Below the pieces are notes generated by a model that saw only the letters and a program-made list of their open reading frames with translations, searched no databases and had not been told where the DNA came from. Made by a program: the position numbers and the translations under genes. From the NCBI GenBank assembly GCA_947178235.1, contig CAMWXQ010000036.1, positions 1-8,152 on the forward strand: a stretch of DNA of 8,152 bases, written 5' to 3'. The first letter of the stretch is position 1; each line of letters begins with the position of its first letter. This document shows, one piece after another, positions 1-6,837 of this stretch. Origin of the DNA: an uncultured Muribaculaceae bacterium. Its GTDB lineage: Bacteria > Bacteroidota > Bacteroidia > Bacteroidales > Muribaculaceae.

Positions 1-1004
1 TACTTGCGGTGGGTCTGTCGATCTATGCGGCGGCGGGTATCCTTTATCTGTTTGCCGATTCGATGCTGCATCTGATTCTGCTCGGGTGTCTGCTCGGGGT
101 TGGCTGCGGTCTTGTGGTGCCGATCGCGGGCGGTCTCATCGGTGAGCATTTCACGGGCGAGGCGCGCGTGAAGCAGCTGGGCATGAAGTCGGGTCTGAGC
201 AATTTCATGGTCATCGTGGGTACGATGTTCGTGGGCATGGTTGCGGGACGCGACTGGCACTATGCGTTCTTCATCTATCTGGTACCGCTGATTCCCCTGG
301 TGCTGATTCCGTTCCTCCGCGGGTCTTATATCCAGGCTCATACTATAGATGTGCCGGCGGCTCCCTCCACCCCCGCGCCGGCGGCCCAGTCATCCTTGAA
401 GCCGGCCCACGTACAGCCGAGCACGCATGAGGTCGTCGTCAAACTGGCGGGTATCATCGCCCTGTATGCCATCGCGACGTATGCGATCCAGGTGGTGAGC
501 TATTATACGCCGTTCACGATGCAGCACTATCATCTCTCGACGGGTGATGTGGGTGTGGCCACGGCTATGTTCTATCTCTCGGCTACGCTCGCGGGCTTCG
601 GTCTGCCGTTGTTCATACGCCTTTTCGGGCGCGGGACCAATTTCTGGGCCATCGCCCTGTGTGTCCTCGGTCTCTATGGTTGCGGGGTGCTGCATACATA
701 CTGGGCATTCATCCTCTTCACCTTCGTGATGGGTCTGGGCTACGGCATAATCCAACCTATCATATATGACAAGGCGACCTCGCTCGCGCCGGATGCGAAG
801 AAGTCGACGCAGTTCTTCTCCTATGTGCTGACGGCCAATTATGTGGCCATCGCGATGACGCCGTTCATCGTGAGCGGTCTGGCTGATCTGTTCAACGCAC
901 ACGGCGTAAACTTCTCGTTCTGGCTCAATGGTTCGATCATGGCTGCGGTGCTCGTGTGGTGTGCGCTGAGGCTGAAATCGTTCACGTTCACGCCGAAGGC
1001 TTGA
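1..1004 (+). CDS. MFS transporter, 5'-truncated by window edge
   Basis: Membrane transporter of the major facilitator superfamily; substrate not recognisable. The reading frame is open to the left edge, and the GTG at 9 lies inside a hydrophobic helix, so it is not the true start. Counting from that GTG as residue 1, hydrophobic segments lie at about 1-16, 22-44, 64-80, 84-103, 144-168, 181-205, 212-229, 232-253, 271-290 and 303-321. That is ten helices, so a 12-helix protein would be missing about helices 1 and 2 (perhaps 60-70 residues). A Pro/Ala-rich hydrophilic stretch at about 111-141 is the expected cytoplasmic loop joining the two six-helix halves. GLGYGIIQP (242-250) followed by a DKATSLAP-type loop resembles helix 10 of drug/sugar-type MFS proteins. 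It ends in TGA at 1002-1004, facing frr. MFS membership is well supported; any substrate would be a guess. Confidence 0.88.
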   Translation, partial: LAVGLSIYAAAGILYLFADSMLHLILLGCLLGVGCGLVVPIAGGLIGEHFTGEARVKQLGMKSGLSNFMVIVGTMFVGMVAGRDWHYAFFIYLVPLIPLVLIPFLRGSYIQAHTIDVPAAPSTPAPAAQSSLKPAHVQPSTHEVVVKLAGIIALYAIATYAIQVVSYYTPFTMQHYHLSTGDVGVATAMFYLSATLAGFGLPLFIRLFGRGTNFWAIALCVLGLYGCGVLHTYWAFILFTFVMGLGYGIIQPIIYDKATSLAPDAKKSTQFFSYVLTANYVAIAMTPFIVSGLADLFNAHGVNFSFWLNGSIMAAVLVWCALRLKSFTFTPKA

Positions 1005-1030
1005 CAGACACCCCACATATATAATATATT

Positions 1031-1067
1031 CGATAGGCCGCCCCATACGGTATGGGGCGGCCTATCG
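1031..1067. terminator. Perfect 17-bp inverted repeat between convergent genes, probable bidirectional terminator
   Basis: The arms at 1031-1047 and 1051-1067 are exact reverse complements separated by only CGG. The stem core is GC-rich (GGCCGCCCC). It sits 26 bp after the MFS stop and 22 bp after the frr stop, where a shared terminator is expected. No T-run follows on either strand; the leftward side continues into an AT-rich stretch (1018-1030). Termination is therefore inferred from position and stem strength. It could also act as a 3'-end stabiliser or a REP-like element. Confidence 0.65.
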
Positions 1068-1089
1068 TGATTATCGAGGGGGGAGGGGA

Positions 1090-1647
1090 TCAGACGGTGA
1101 GAATCTCTTTCTCCTTGGCGGCGAAGAGTTCGTCGATCTTTTTGAGGTACTTGTCGTGGAGCTTCTGTACGGATGCCTCGGCGTCCTTCTCGACGTCCTC
1201 GCTCATGCCCTGCTTGATGGCTTTCTTGAGGCCGTCGATGGCGTCGCGGCGGGCGTTGCGTACGCTGACCTTGGCGTTCTCGGCCTCGGCCTTGCTCTGC
1301 TTCACGAGGTTCTTGCGGCGGTCCTCGGTGAGCGGGGGGATGGAGAGGCGGATGACCTCGCCGTTATTTTCGGGCATGATGCCGAGCTCGGAGTTGATGA
1401 TGGCTTTCTCAATCTCCTTGAACATCGATTTCTCCCAGGGGGTGATGGTGATGGTGCGGGCGTCGGGTACGGAGACGTTGGCGACGTTGGAGATGGGTAC
1501 GTTCGAGCCATAGTAGCTTACGCGGATGGCGTCGAGAATCTTGGGGTTGGCTTTGCCGGCGCGGATGTGGGCGAGGGCTTCGTCGAGATAGGCTACTGCG
1601 AGCTCCATCTTCTCTTCTGCGGGGTCAAGATAGTCGGAGGGGGACAT
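1090..1647 (-). CDS. frr: Ribosome recycling factor (RRF)
   Basis: RRF acts with EF-G and GTP in the cytoplasm to split the post-termination ribosome and release mRNA and tRNA. The 185-residue length is that of the family, and the sequence is recognisable throughout. The N-terminal helix carries the HIRAGKANP signature (27-35, matching the conserved IRTGRAxP), followed by YYG (45-47) and the [10 protein letters not shown] strand (56-65). The domain II segment is about 31-104. [10 protein letters not shown] (103-112) and VRNARRDA (129-136) are the typical hinge and helix motifs, and a long C-terminal helical region ends in [10 protein letters not shown]. The ATG at 1647 gives the standard N-terminus; no Shine-Dalgarno is visible. 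It lies 96 bp downstream of pyrH, the classic pyrH-frr pairing, and the spacer is repeat-filled with no promoter seen, so co-transcription is likely. Confidence 0.97.
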   Translation of the reverse strand: MSPSDYLDPAEEKMELAVAYLDEALAHIRAGKANPKILDAIRVSYYGSNVPISNVANVSVPDARTITITPWEKSMFKEIEKAIINSELGIMPENNGEVIRLSIPPLTEDRRKNLVKQSKAEAENAKVSVRNARRDAIDGLKKAIKQGMSEDVEKDAEASVQKLHDKYLKKIDELFAAKEKEILTV

Positions 1648-1652
1648 ATGGG

Positions 1653-1682
1653 TGGAATTTTGAATTTGGAATTTTGAATTTT
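1653..1682. repeat. Tandem 7-bp repeat (KGAATTT x4) upstream of frr
   Basis: Four consecutive 7-bp units, GGAATTT TGAATTT GGAATTT TGAATTT, occupy 1654-1681 and stop 6 bp from the frr start codon. Read as 14-bp units this is two exact copies of GGAATTTTGAATTT. The 28 bp at 1653-1680 recur identically at 2456-2483 before pyrH. Each unit has an AATT core that is its own reverse complement. It would form the ribosome-binding region of the frr mRNA if transcription comes from pyrH. Confidence 0.9.
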
Positions 1683-1694
1683 GGGGTGTTATGT

Positions 1695-1730
1695 GTCTTA
1701 TAAGTCTTATAAATCTTATAATTCTTATAT
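1695..1730. repeat. Tandem 9-bp repeat (TCTTATAA unit x4) in the pyrH-frr spacer
   Basis: Four 9-bp units occupy 1695-1730: GTCTTATAA, GTCTTATAA, ATCTTATAA and a diverged TTCTTATAT. The first junction contains CTTATAAG, a perfect 8-bp palindrome. The array starts 13 bp beyond the 7-bp array, and together they take up most of the 96-bp spacer between pyrH and frr. Confidence 0.88.
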
Positions 1731-1743
1731 TATTTATTGCACA

Positions 1744-2448
1744 TCAATATATGCGGGTGCCGATGGGCTGGCCTTCGATGACCTTGAGGAGGTTGCCGGG
1801 GGTGTCCATGTCGAAGACGAGGATGGGGAGGCCGTTCTCCTTGCAGAGGGCGGTGGCGGTGATGTCCATGACGCGGAGGCCACGGGCGAGGACTTCGTCG
1901 TAGGTGATCTCGTCGAATTTGGTGGCGGTGGGGTCCTTCTCGGGGTCGGCGGTGTAGACGCCGTCGACGCGGGTGCCTTTGAGCATGATGTCGGCGCCGA
2001 CCTCGATGCCGCGCAGGGCGCTGCCGGTGTCGGTGGTGAAGAAGGGGTTGCCTGTGCCTCCGGCCATGATGGCTACCTCGCCATGCTCGATGGCTTCGAT
2101 GGCGCGGCGGCTCGAATAGTGCTCGCCGATGGGGTACATGTTGATGGCGGTGAAGACGCGTGCGGGCTGTCCGACGGCTTCGAGGGCCGAGGAGAGGGCG
2201 AGGGAGTTGATGACGGTGGCGAGCATACCCATCTGGTCACCCTTGATGCGGTCAAAGCCCTTGGCGGCGCCCGAGAGGCCGCGGAAGATGTTGCCGCCGC
2301 CGATGACGATGGCGACTTCGACCCCCATCGAGACTATGCGGGCTATCTGCTCGGCATACTCGGAGAGGCGTTTGGTATCTATGCCATATCCCTGCTGACC
2401 CATCAGCGACTCGCCGCTGAGTTTGAGGAGGATGCGTTTGTATTTCAT
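1744..2448 (-). CDS. pyrH: UMP kinase (uridylate kinase)
   Basis: Phosphorylates UMP to UDP with ATP, the step that feeds all UTP and CTP synthesis; a cytoplasmic hexamer of the amino-acid-kinase fold. The 234 residues match the bacterial family. KLSGES (9-14) is the N-terminal phosphate-binding motif, and GGGNIFRG (50-57) is the glycine-rich loop. GDQMGMLATVIN (70-81) carries the Asp and Met-Gly-Met of the UMP site. GGTGNPFFTTDT (130-141) is the UMP-phosphate loop, and KGTRVDGVYTADP (157-169) belongs to the ATP site. The ATG at 2448 gives the canonical MKYKRILLKLSGE start. Repeat-filled spacers lie on both sides (leuS 105 bp upstream, frr 96 bp downstream). Bacterial UMP kinases are commonly inhibited by UTP and activated by GTP; nothing visible here argues otherwise. 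Confidence 0.97.
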   Translation of the reverse strand: MKYKRILLKLSGESLMGQQGYGIDTKRLSEYAEQIARIVSMGVEVAIVIGGGNIFRGLSGAAKGFDRIKGDQMGMLATVINSLALSSALEAVGQPARVFTAINMYPIGEHYSSRRAIEAIEHGEVAIMAGGTGNPFFTTDTGSALRGIEVGADIMLKGTRVDGVYTADPEKDPTATKFDEITYDEVLARGLRVMDITATALCKENGLPILVFDMDTPGNLLKVIEGQPIGTRIY

Positions 2449-2455
2449 CGAATTA

Positions 2456-2541
2456 TGGAATTTTGAATTTGGAATTTTGAATTACTTGGAGGGTGAAATC
2501 TTGAACCTGGAATAAATCAAAATTCCAAATTCAAAATTCCA
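2456..2541. repeat. Inverted pair of the 7-bp-repeat element in the leuS-pyrH spacer
   Basis: The left copy (2456-2483) is identical over 28 bp to the element before frr (1653-1680). The right copy (2517-2541) is the exact reverse complement of its first 25 bp. The pair could form a 25-bp AT-rich stem with a loop of about 35 nt (2481-2516). It fills most of the 105 bp between the leuS stop and the pyrH start, ending 8 bp before the pyrH ATG. There is no T-run, so this does not look like an intrinsic terminator. An AT-rich processing or stability hairpin between cistrons, or a mobile repeat, are the alternatives. Confidence 0.88.
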
Positions 2542-2553
2542 CATTCCTCCCGG

Positions 2554-5331
2554 TTATCCTACCACGATATTCACGATCTTGCCGGGGACGACGATGACTT
2601 TGCGGACGGTCTTGCCTTCGAGCCACTTGGCCGAGTCGCCGTGGGCGAGTGCGGTGGCCTGTACCTGGTCGGGTGTCGAGTCGGCGGGCACCTCGATGTT
2701 GAATCGGGCCTTCCCGTTGAACGAGACGGCGTAGCGGGCGGTGGACTCGACGAGGTATTTCTCGTCCCACTCGGGCCAACGAGCGTCGTTGATGGTGGTG
2801 TCGTGGCCGAGGGCGGAGTGCCAGAGCTCTTCGGCGATGTGGGGTGCGAAGGGCGCGAGCACGACGGGGAGGTATTCGAGGATGGCGCGCGAGTGGCATT
2901 TGAGCTGGGTGAGCTCGTTGACACAGATCATGAACGCGGCCACCGAAGTGTTGTAGCTGAAGGTCTCGATGTCGCCCGTGACCTTCTTGATGAGCTTGTG
3001 GAGAGCTTTGAGGGCCTCAGGCGAGGGCTCGGAGTCGTCGACGAGGCAACGGTCACCTTTATAATACAGTGCCCAGAGCTTTTTGAGGAATCGGTTGACG
3101 CCGTCGATGCCGTTGGTGTCCCACGGCTTGCTCTGTTCGAGCGGGCCGAGGAACATCTCGTATAGGCGCAGGGTGTCGGCACCGTAGCGCTCGACGATGT
3201 CGTCGGGATTGACGACGTTGAACATCGACTTGGACATCTTCTCCACGGCCCATCCGCAGACATAACGGCCATCTTCGAGGATGAACTCGGCGTCGGCAAA
3301 CTCGGGGCGCCATGCGCGGAAGCCGTCGAGGTCGAGGATGTCGTTCTTCACGAGGTTGACGTCGACGTGGATGGGGGTCACCTGATACTGGTCTTTGAGG
3401 CCGTGCGAGACAAATGTATTGGTGCCCTGAATGCGGTACACGAAGTTGCTGCGGCCCTGGATCATGCCCTGGTTGATGAGCTTGCGGAACGGCTCGGGCT
3501 CGCAGACGTAGCCCAGGTCGTAGAGGAACTTGTTCCAGAAGCGCGAGTAGATGAGGTGGCCTGTGGCGTGCTCGGTGCCTCCGATGTAGAGGTCCACGTT
3601 GCGCCAGTATTCATCGGCCTCCTTCGACACCAGCGCATCGGGATTCCGGGGATCCATGTAGCGGAGATAGTATGCCGACGAGCCTGCGAAACCGGGCATC
3701 GTATTGAGCTCGATGGGGTAGCCCTCCTCGGTCACCCAACCCTTGGCGCGGCCCAGCGGGGGCTCGCCGCTCTCGGTGGGGAGGTACTTGTCGATCTCGG
3801 GGAGGAGCAGGGGGAGCTTGTCCTCGGACATCAGCGTCGGTATCCCCTCCTTATAATATACGGGGAAGGGCTCGCCCCAGTAGCGCTGGCGGCTGAATAT
3901 GGCGTCGCGCAGGCGGTAGTTGACCTTGACGCGGCCGATACCGGCCTCCTCGACATAGCGTTTGGCGGCGGCGATGGCATCCTTCACCTCCATGCCGTTG
4001 AGGTCGAGCTTGGCGGATGCGCTGTTGATCATCTTGCCGCTCTTGGCGTCGAAGCTCTCCTCCGACACGTCGGCACCCTCGATGAGGGGAATGATGGGGA
4101 GGTCGAAGTGGCGCGCGAAGGCATAGTCGCGGCTGTCATGTGCGGGGACGGCCATGATGGCGCCGGTGCCGTAGCCGGCCAGTACATAGTCGCTGACATA
4201 GACCGGAATCTCGGCACCGGTGAGGGGATTGACGGCATAGGCACCGGTGAAGACGCCGGAGACCTTCTTGTCAATCATTCGCTCGCGCTCGGTCTTATGC
4301 TTGATCGAGTCGAGGTACTCGTCCACGGCCTTGCGACGGTCGGGAGTGGTGATGAGGTCGACATACTCGCTCTCGGGGGCGAGGACCATGAAGGTGACGC
4401 CGAAGACGGTGTCGGCGCGGGTGGTGAAGATGAGGAGCTCGACATCGTCGCGCCCGGCTATCGGGAAGTATATCTCGGCACCCTCCGAGCGTCCTATCCA
4501 GTTGCGCTGGGTCTCTTTGAGCGAGTCGGTCCAGTCGACCTCGTCGAGGCCGTCGAGCAGACGCTGGGCATAGGCCGAGACACGGAGACACCACTGGTAC
4601 ATGAGCTTCTGTTCGACGGGGTACCCGCCGCGCACGCTCAGACCCTCGCTCACCTCGTCGTTGGCGAGGACGGTGCCGAGCTGGGGGCACCAGTTGACCA
4701 TCGTGTTGCCCAGATAGGCGATGCGGTAGTTCATGAGCAGGTCGCTGCGCTGCTTGTCATCCATGGCCTTCCACTCGGCGGCGGTGACTTCGAGAGGCTC
4801 CGAACATGCGGCGTGCAGCCCCTCGGTGCCATGCTCGTCGAGATGGGCGATGAGGTCGGCGATGGGGCGCGCCTTGCCGACGGCGGTGTCGAAGTAGCTC
4901 TCGAACATCTTCATGAAGGCCCACTGGGTCCACTTGTAGAAGGCGGGATCGCACGTGCGCACCTCGCGGTCCCAGTCGTAGCAGAATCCGATCTTGTCGA
5001 GCTGCTCGCGGTAGCGGGCGATGTTCTGCGAAGTGGTCTTCTCGGGATGCTGGCCGGTCTGGATGGCATACTGCTCGGCGGGGAGGCCGTATGCGTCATA
5101 ACCCATCGGGTGGAGGACATTGAAACCGCGCAGACGCTTGTATCGCGAGTAGATGTCGGAGGCAATGTAACCCAGGGGATGCCCGACATGGAGGCCCGCC
5201 CCCGAGGGGTAGGGGAACATGTCGAGTACATAGAACTTGGGACGCGAGGGGTCTATCTCAGTCTTGTAGACACGGTCGTCGCGCCACTTCTGCTGCCAGC
5301 GCGACTCTATTTCACGGTGATTGTATTCCAT
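2554..5331 (-). CDS. leuS: Leucyl-tRNA synthetase (LeuRS)
   Basis: Charges tRNA-Leu with leucine using ATP and hydrolyses mischarged products in a separate editing domain; a cytoplasmic class Ia synthetase. The HIGH motif is HVGH (48-51, within [17 protein letters not shown]). The editing domain is about 285-480, with the threonine-rich TTRADT (303-308) and [15 protein letters not shown] (388-402), whose Asp399 is the conserved editing Asp. RQRYWGEP is at 481-488. KMSKS is exact at 698-702. The anticodon-binding and C-terminal domains follow, ending [15 protein letters not shown]. At 925 residues it is longer than the E. coli enzyme (about 860). Extra length lies at about 145-200 and about 620-695, before KMSKS. 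The CCWRC-type zinc cysteines that follow the NWCP motif are replaced (LSVRG, 231-235). The ATG at 5331 gives the standard [16 protein letters not shown] start. It follows nadA by 64 bp. Confidence 0.98.
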   Translation of the reverse strand: MEYNHREIESRWQQKWRDDRVYKTEIDPSRPKFYVLDMFPYPSGAGLHVGHPLGYIASDIYSRYKRLRGFNVLHPMGYDAYGLPAEQYAIQTGQHPEKTTSQNIARYREQLDKIGFCYDWDREVRTCDPAFYKWTQWAFMKMFESYFDTAVGKARPIADLIAHLDEHGTEGLHAACSEPLEVTAAEWKAMDDKQRSDLLMNYRIAYLGNTMVNWCPQLGTVLANDEVSEGLSVRGGYPVEQKLMYQWCLRVSAYAQRLLDGLDEVDWTDSLKETQRNWIGRSEGAEIYFPIAGRDDVELLIFTTRADTVFGVTFMVLAPESEYVDLITTPDRRKAVDEYLDSIKHKTERERMIDKKVSGVFTGAYAVNPLTGAEIPVYVSDYVLAGYGTGAIMAVPAHDSRDYAFARHFDLPIIPLIEGADVSEESFDAKSGKMINSASAKLDLNGMEVKDAIAAAKRYVEEAGIGRVKVNYRLRDAIFSRQRYWGEPFPVYYKEGIPTLMSEDKLPLLLPEIDKYLPTESGEPPLGRAKGWVTEEGYPIELNTMPGFAGSSAYYLRYMDPRNPDALVSKEADEYWRNVDLYIGGTEHATGHLIYSRFWNKFLYDLGYVCEPEPFRKLINQGMIQGRSNFVYRIQGTNTFVSHGLKDQYQVTPIHVDVNLVKNDILDLDGFRAWRPEFADAEFILEDGRYVCGWAVEKMSKSMFNVVNPDDIVERYGADTLRLYEMFLGPLEQSKPWDTNGIDGVNRFLKKLWALYYKGDRCLVDDSEPSPEALKALHKLIKKVTGDIETFSYNTSVAAFMICVNELTQLKCHSRAILEYLPVVLAPFAPHIAEELWHSALGHDTTINDARWPEWDEKYLVESTARYAVSFNGKARFNIEVPADSTPDQVQATALAHGDSAKWLEGKTVRKVIVVPGKIVNIVVG

Positions 5332-5358
5332 TATGGTGAGTATTCTTGTTTTCTTGTC

Positions 5359-5394
5359 AATAGCTAAAATAGCTATGATAGCTATTTTAGATTT
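5359..5394. repeat. 9-bp tandem repeat (ATAGCTAT core) forming a hairpin in the nadA-leuS spacer
   Basis: 9-bp units occupy 5359-5394: AATAGCTAA, AATAGCTAT, GATAGCTAT and a diverged TTTAGATTT. ATAGCTAT is an 8-bp palindrome. As a result 5364-5376 and 5378-5390 are perfect 13-base reverse complements around one base; a realistic hairpin has a 10-bp stem and 7-nt loop. The element starts one base after the nadA stop codon. On the leftward transcript the stem is AT-rich and is not followed by a U-run, so strong termination before leuS is unlikely. Confidence 0.85.
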
Positions 5395-5395
5395 T

Positions 5396-6361
5396 TCAGC
5401 TTAGGGCGAGCATCCTCTCTATCGGGCGGCGGGCACGGTCGATGATGGCGGGGTCCACGGTGACCTCGGGCTGCTCGTATTTGAGGGTCAGATACAGTTT
5501 TTCGAGGGTGTTGAGCTTCATGTAGGCACAGTCGTTGCAGCCGCAGGTCTCCCCCTGGGGAGGGGCGGGGTAGAAGGTCTTGTCGGGACACTGGCGCTGC
5601 ATCTCGTGGAGGATTCCACTCTCGGTGGCTACGATGAACTCGCAGGCGTCCGACTCGGCGGCCCATTTGAGCAGGACGGCCGTGGAGCCGACCTTGTCGG
5701 CCAGCAGACGCACGGGGGCGGGGCACTCGGGGTGCACCAGTACCTTGGCCTCGGGATGGGCCTTCTTCAACTCGACGATGCCGTCGAGCGAGAACTTCTC
5801 GTGGACGTGACATGCTCCGTCCCACAGGACCATGTCGCGGCCGGTCTGCGAGTTGATGTAGTTGCCGAGGTTGCGGTCCGGGCCGAAGATGATTTTCTCA
5901 TCCTCGGGGAGGGATCCTACGATTTTCAGAGCGTTGCCCGAAGTGACCACGATGTCGGTGAGCGCCTTCACATCGGCCGAGGTGTTGACATACGAGATGA
6001 CGGTGTGCCCCGGGTGGCGCGCAATGAACTCGGCGAGCTCCCCGGCCGGACAGCTGTCGGCGAGCGAACACCCCGCGTTGAGGTCGGGCACGAGCACCTT
6101 GCGGTCCGGGCAGAGAATCTTCACGGTCTCGCCCATGAAGTGGACGCCGCACATGACGATGACCGGATTGTCGAGCTTCTCGGCTATGCGGGCCAGGGCA
6201 AGCGAGTCGCCGATGAAGTCGGCCACATCCTGGATCGCGCCCACCGTATAGTAGTGGGCCAGGATGACGGCGTTCTTCTCTTCTTTGAGACGCTTGATTT
6301 CACGGGCGAGGTCCATCCCTTCGGGGATCTCCTCTTCCACAAAGCCCTTTTCTGTTTTCAT
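5396..6361 (-). CDS. nadA: Quinolinate synthase A
   Basis: Condenses iminoaspartate (made by NadB) with dihydroxyacetone phosphate to quinolinate, the second step of de novo NAD synthesis, using a 4Fe-4S cluster in the cytoplasm. The 321 residues fit the family. AHYY (35-38), [11 protein letters not shown] (123-133) and VHPEC (209-213) are signature stretches. By comparison with the Thermotoga enzyme as I remember it, His36, Tyr38, Tyr124, His210 and Glu212 are active-site residues. The likely cluster ligands are Cys98 (AGCSLADS), Cys184 ([10 protein letters not shown]) and Cys278 ([13 protein letters not shown]). Cys273 and Cys275 add a CxCxxC pattern near the last ligand. The ATG at 6361 is preceded by an A/T-rich leader. 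No nadB or nadC is next to it; downstream neighbours are leuS, pyrH and frr. A promoter and operator-like palindrome lie about 200 bp upstream. Confidence 0.97.
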   Translation of the reverse strand: MKTEKGFVEEEIPEGMDLAREIKRLKEEKNAVILAHYYTVGAIQDVADFIGDSLALARIAEKLDNPVIVMCGVHFMGETVKILCPDRKVLVPDLNAGCSLADSCPAGELAEFIARHPGHTVISYVNTSADVKALTDIVVTSGNALKIVGSLPEDEKIIFGPDRNLGNYINSQTGRDMVLWDGACHVHEKFSLDGIVELKKAHPEAKVLVHPECPAPVRLLADKVGSTAVLLKWAAESDACEFIVATESGILHEMQRQCPDKTFYPAPPQGETCGCNDCAYMKLNTLEKLYLTLKYEQPEVTVDPAIIDRARRPIERMLALS

Positions 6362-6371
6362 TGCTTTATAT

Positions 6372-6401
6372 TTTTGAAAAGAGATTTTTTGAAAAAAGAT
6401 T
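6372..6401. repeat. 15-bp A/T-rich tandem repeat in the nadA leader
   Basis: TTTTGAAAAGAGAT (6372-6385) recurs as TTTTGAAAAAAGAT (6387-6400), one mismatch in 14, with a 15-bp period. On the leftward transcript this is an unstructured A/U-rich stretch ending about 10 nt before the nadA start codon, which may help ribosome access given that no Shine-Dalgarno is visible. Confidence 0.7.
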
Positions 6402-6545
6402 TTCTAAGAAAAAGAGTAATGGGTGTTAATAGTGACGATAACTTTCGGAGCAAATCCTTGGAAAAATGGGTTATTGCACTCCCATTAACATTATCGACCA
6501 TGTTATTGACATCGCTCTTCTCTGAGAATCAGATGATTGGCTTAG

Positions 6546-6566
6546 TTATTAACATCCTGTTAATAA
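6546..6566. promoter_or_regulatory. Operator-like palindrome at the predicted nadA transcription start
   Basis: TTATTAACA (6546-6554) and its exact reverse complement TGTTAATAA (6558-6566) are separated by 3 bp. The palindrome begins 5 bp downstream (leftward) of the -7 box and so should cover the transcription start. That is a typical position for a repressor site. The regulator is unknown. As dyad position and symmetry are the only evidence, a short mRNA 5' hairpin is an alternative reading. Confidence 0.5.
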
Positions 6567-6570
6567 TGTG

Positions 6571-6601
6571 CAAAGTTAAGAACTTTTTGGGAGAAAATCA
6601 A
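6571..6601 (-). promoter_or_regulatory. Bacteroidota-type promoter for nadA (TTG-N20-TAACTTTG)
   Basis: On the minus strand TTG (6601-6599), 20 bp, then TAACTTTG (6578-6571), an exact match to the Bacteroides -7 consensus TAnnTTTG with a partial -33 TTTG. The same TTG, 20 bp, TAACTTTG arrangement occurs before the Rpn gene, which raises confidence in both. Transcription should start near 6563-6565, giving nadA a leader of about 200 nt. Confidence 0.65.
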
Positions 6602-6734
6602 CCAAAAATGTACATAACCCACTCGAAAACTCGCTGAAAGAGAAACAATAACTATTTTGGCCCGCTCGGTCCCGCTCATATACAGTACCCGCACGATACA
6701 AGTCAAGAGAGAGTTATAAAAACCTTTTGAAATC

Positions 6735-6765
6735 TTTTCAACACTTATCAACATACTTATCAACA
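6735..6765 (+). repeat. Three direct TTWTCAACA boxes (DnaA-box-like)
   Basis: TTTTCAACA (6735-6743), TTATCAACA (6745-6753) and TTATCAACA (6757-6765) lie in the same direction, starting 10 and 12 bp apart, roughly one helical turn. They differ from the classical DnaA box TTATNCACA at one position (A for the second C), two for the first copy. They sit 12 bp from the T-run of the Rpn terminator. They may be DnaA boxes or sites for another regulator; which one cannot be told from sequence alone. Confidence 0.45.
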
Positions 6766-6777
6766 CACCGACGAAAC

Positions 6778-6808
6778 AAAAAACGCCACCCCTCGGAAGG
6801 GATGGCGT
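6778..6808 (-). terminator. Intrinsic terminator of the Rpn-family gene
   Basis: On the leftward transcript, ACGCCAUCCC and GGGGUGGCGU pair over 10 bp (one G-U) around a 6-nt loop at 6783-6808, followed by a run of six U (6783-6778). It lies 30 bp past the Rpn stop codon. A run of six T also follows the hairpin on the plus strand (6816-6821), so it could work in both directions. Confidence 0.85.
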
Positions 6809-6837
6809 CCATAGATTTTTTCCGTGGTTATGTAATT

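Larger units (their letters stand above)
6362..6837. other. 476-bp gene-free control region between Rpn gene and nadA
   Basis: No convincing gene lies here. From right to left it holds the Rpn-gene terminator (6778-6808), three TTWTCAACA boxes (6735-6765), a CCCGCTC direct repeat (6661-6667 and 6671-6677), the nadA promoter (6571-6601), a 9-3-9 palindrome (6546-6566), further diverged 9-mers of the TTATnnACA type (6424-6432 reversed, 6482-6490, 6491-6499, 6503-6511), and an A/T-rich tandem repeat just before nadA. The segment is much more AT-rich than the flanking genes. The nadA leader would be about 200 nt long. Confidence 0.75.

Noticed and set aside
1681..2466. 261-codon plus-strand frame opposite pyrH
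   Set aside because: Shadow of pyrH; it begins inside the 9-bp repeats and has Gly/Asp/Glu-rich low-complexity sequence.
1653..2541. CRISPR array from the repeated 28-bp element
   Set aside because: There are only three copies, in mixed orientation and hundreds of bases apart, with internal 7-bp periodicity and no spacers or cas genes.
3367..5367. 666-codon open frame on the plus strand opposite leuS
   Set aside because: leuS is unmistakable on the other strand over the whole stretch; the antisense frame is open because of GC-rich codon bias, has a low-complexity Gly/Val/Asp/Glu composition, and matches nothing I recognise.
1648..5395. Separate promoters for leuS, pyrH and frr
   Set aside because: No TAnnTTTG box on the minus strand was found in the three spacers; the genes are more simply read as one transcription unit.
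5606..6637. 343-codon plus-strand frame opposite nadA and its leader
   Set aside because: Shadow of nadA, which carries all expected motifs on the minus strand; it continues into A/T-rich non-coding DNA, giving implausible composition.
6560..6766. 68-codon minus-strand frame upstream of nadA
   Set aside because: It runs across the nadA promoter and starts inside the TTWTCAACA boxes; no recognisable domain and no promoter of its own.
6362..6837. Chromosomal replication origin as a firm call
   Set aside because: The boxes are not exact DnaA consensus, no dnaA is in the window, and the plus-strand G excess I counted does not change sign across the region; kept only as a question in the findings.
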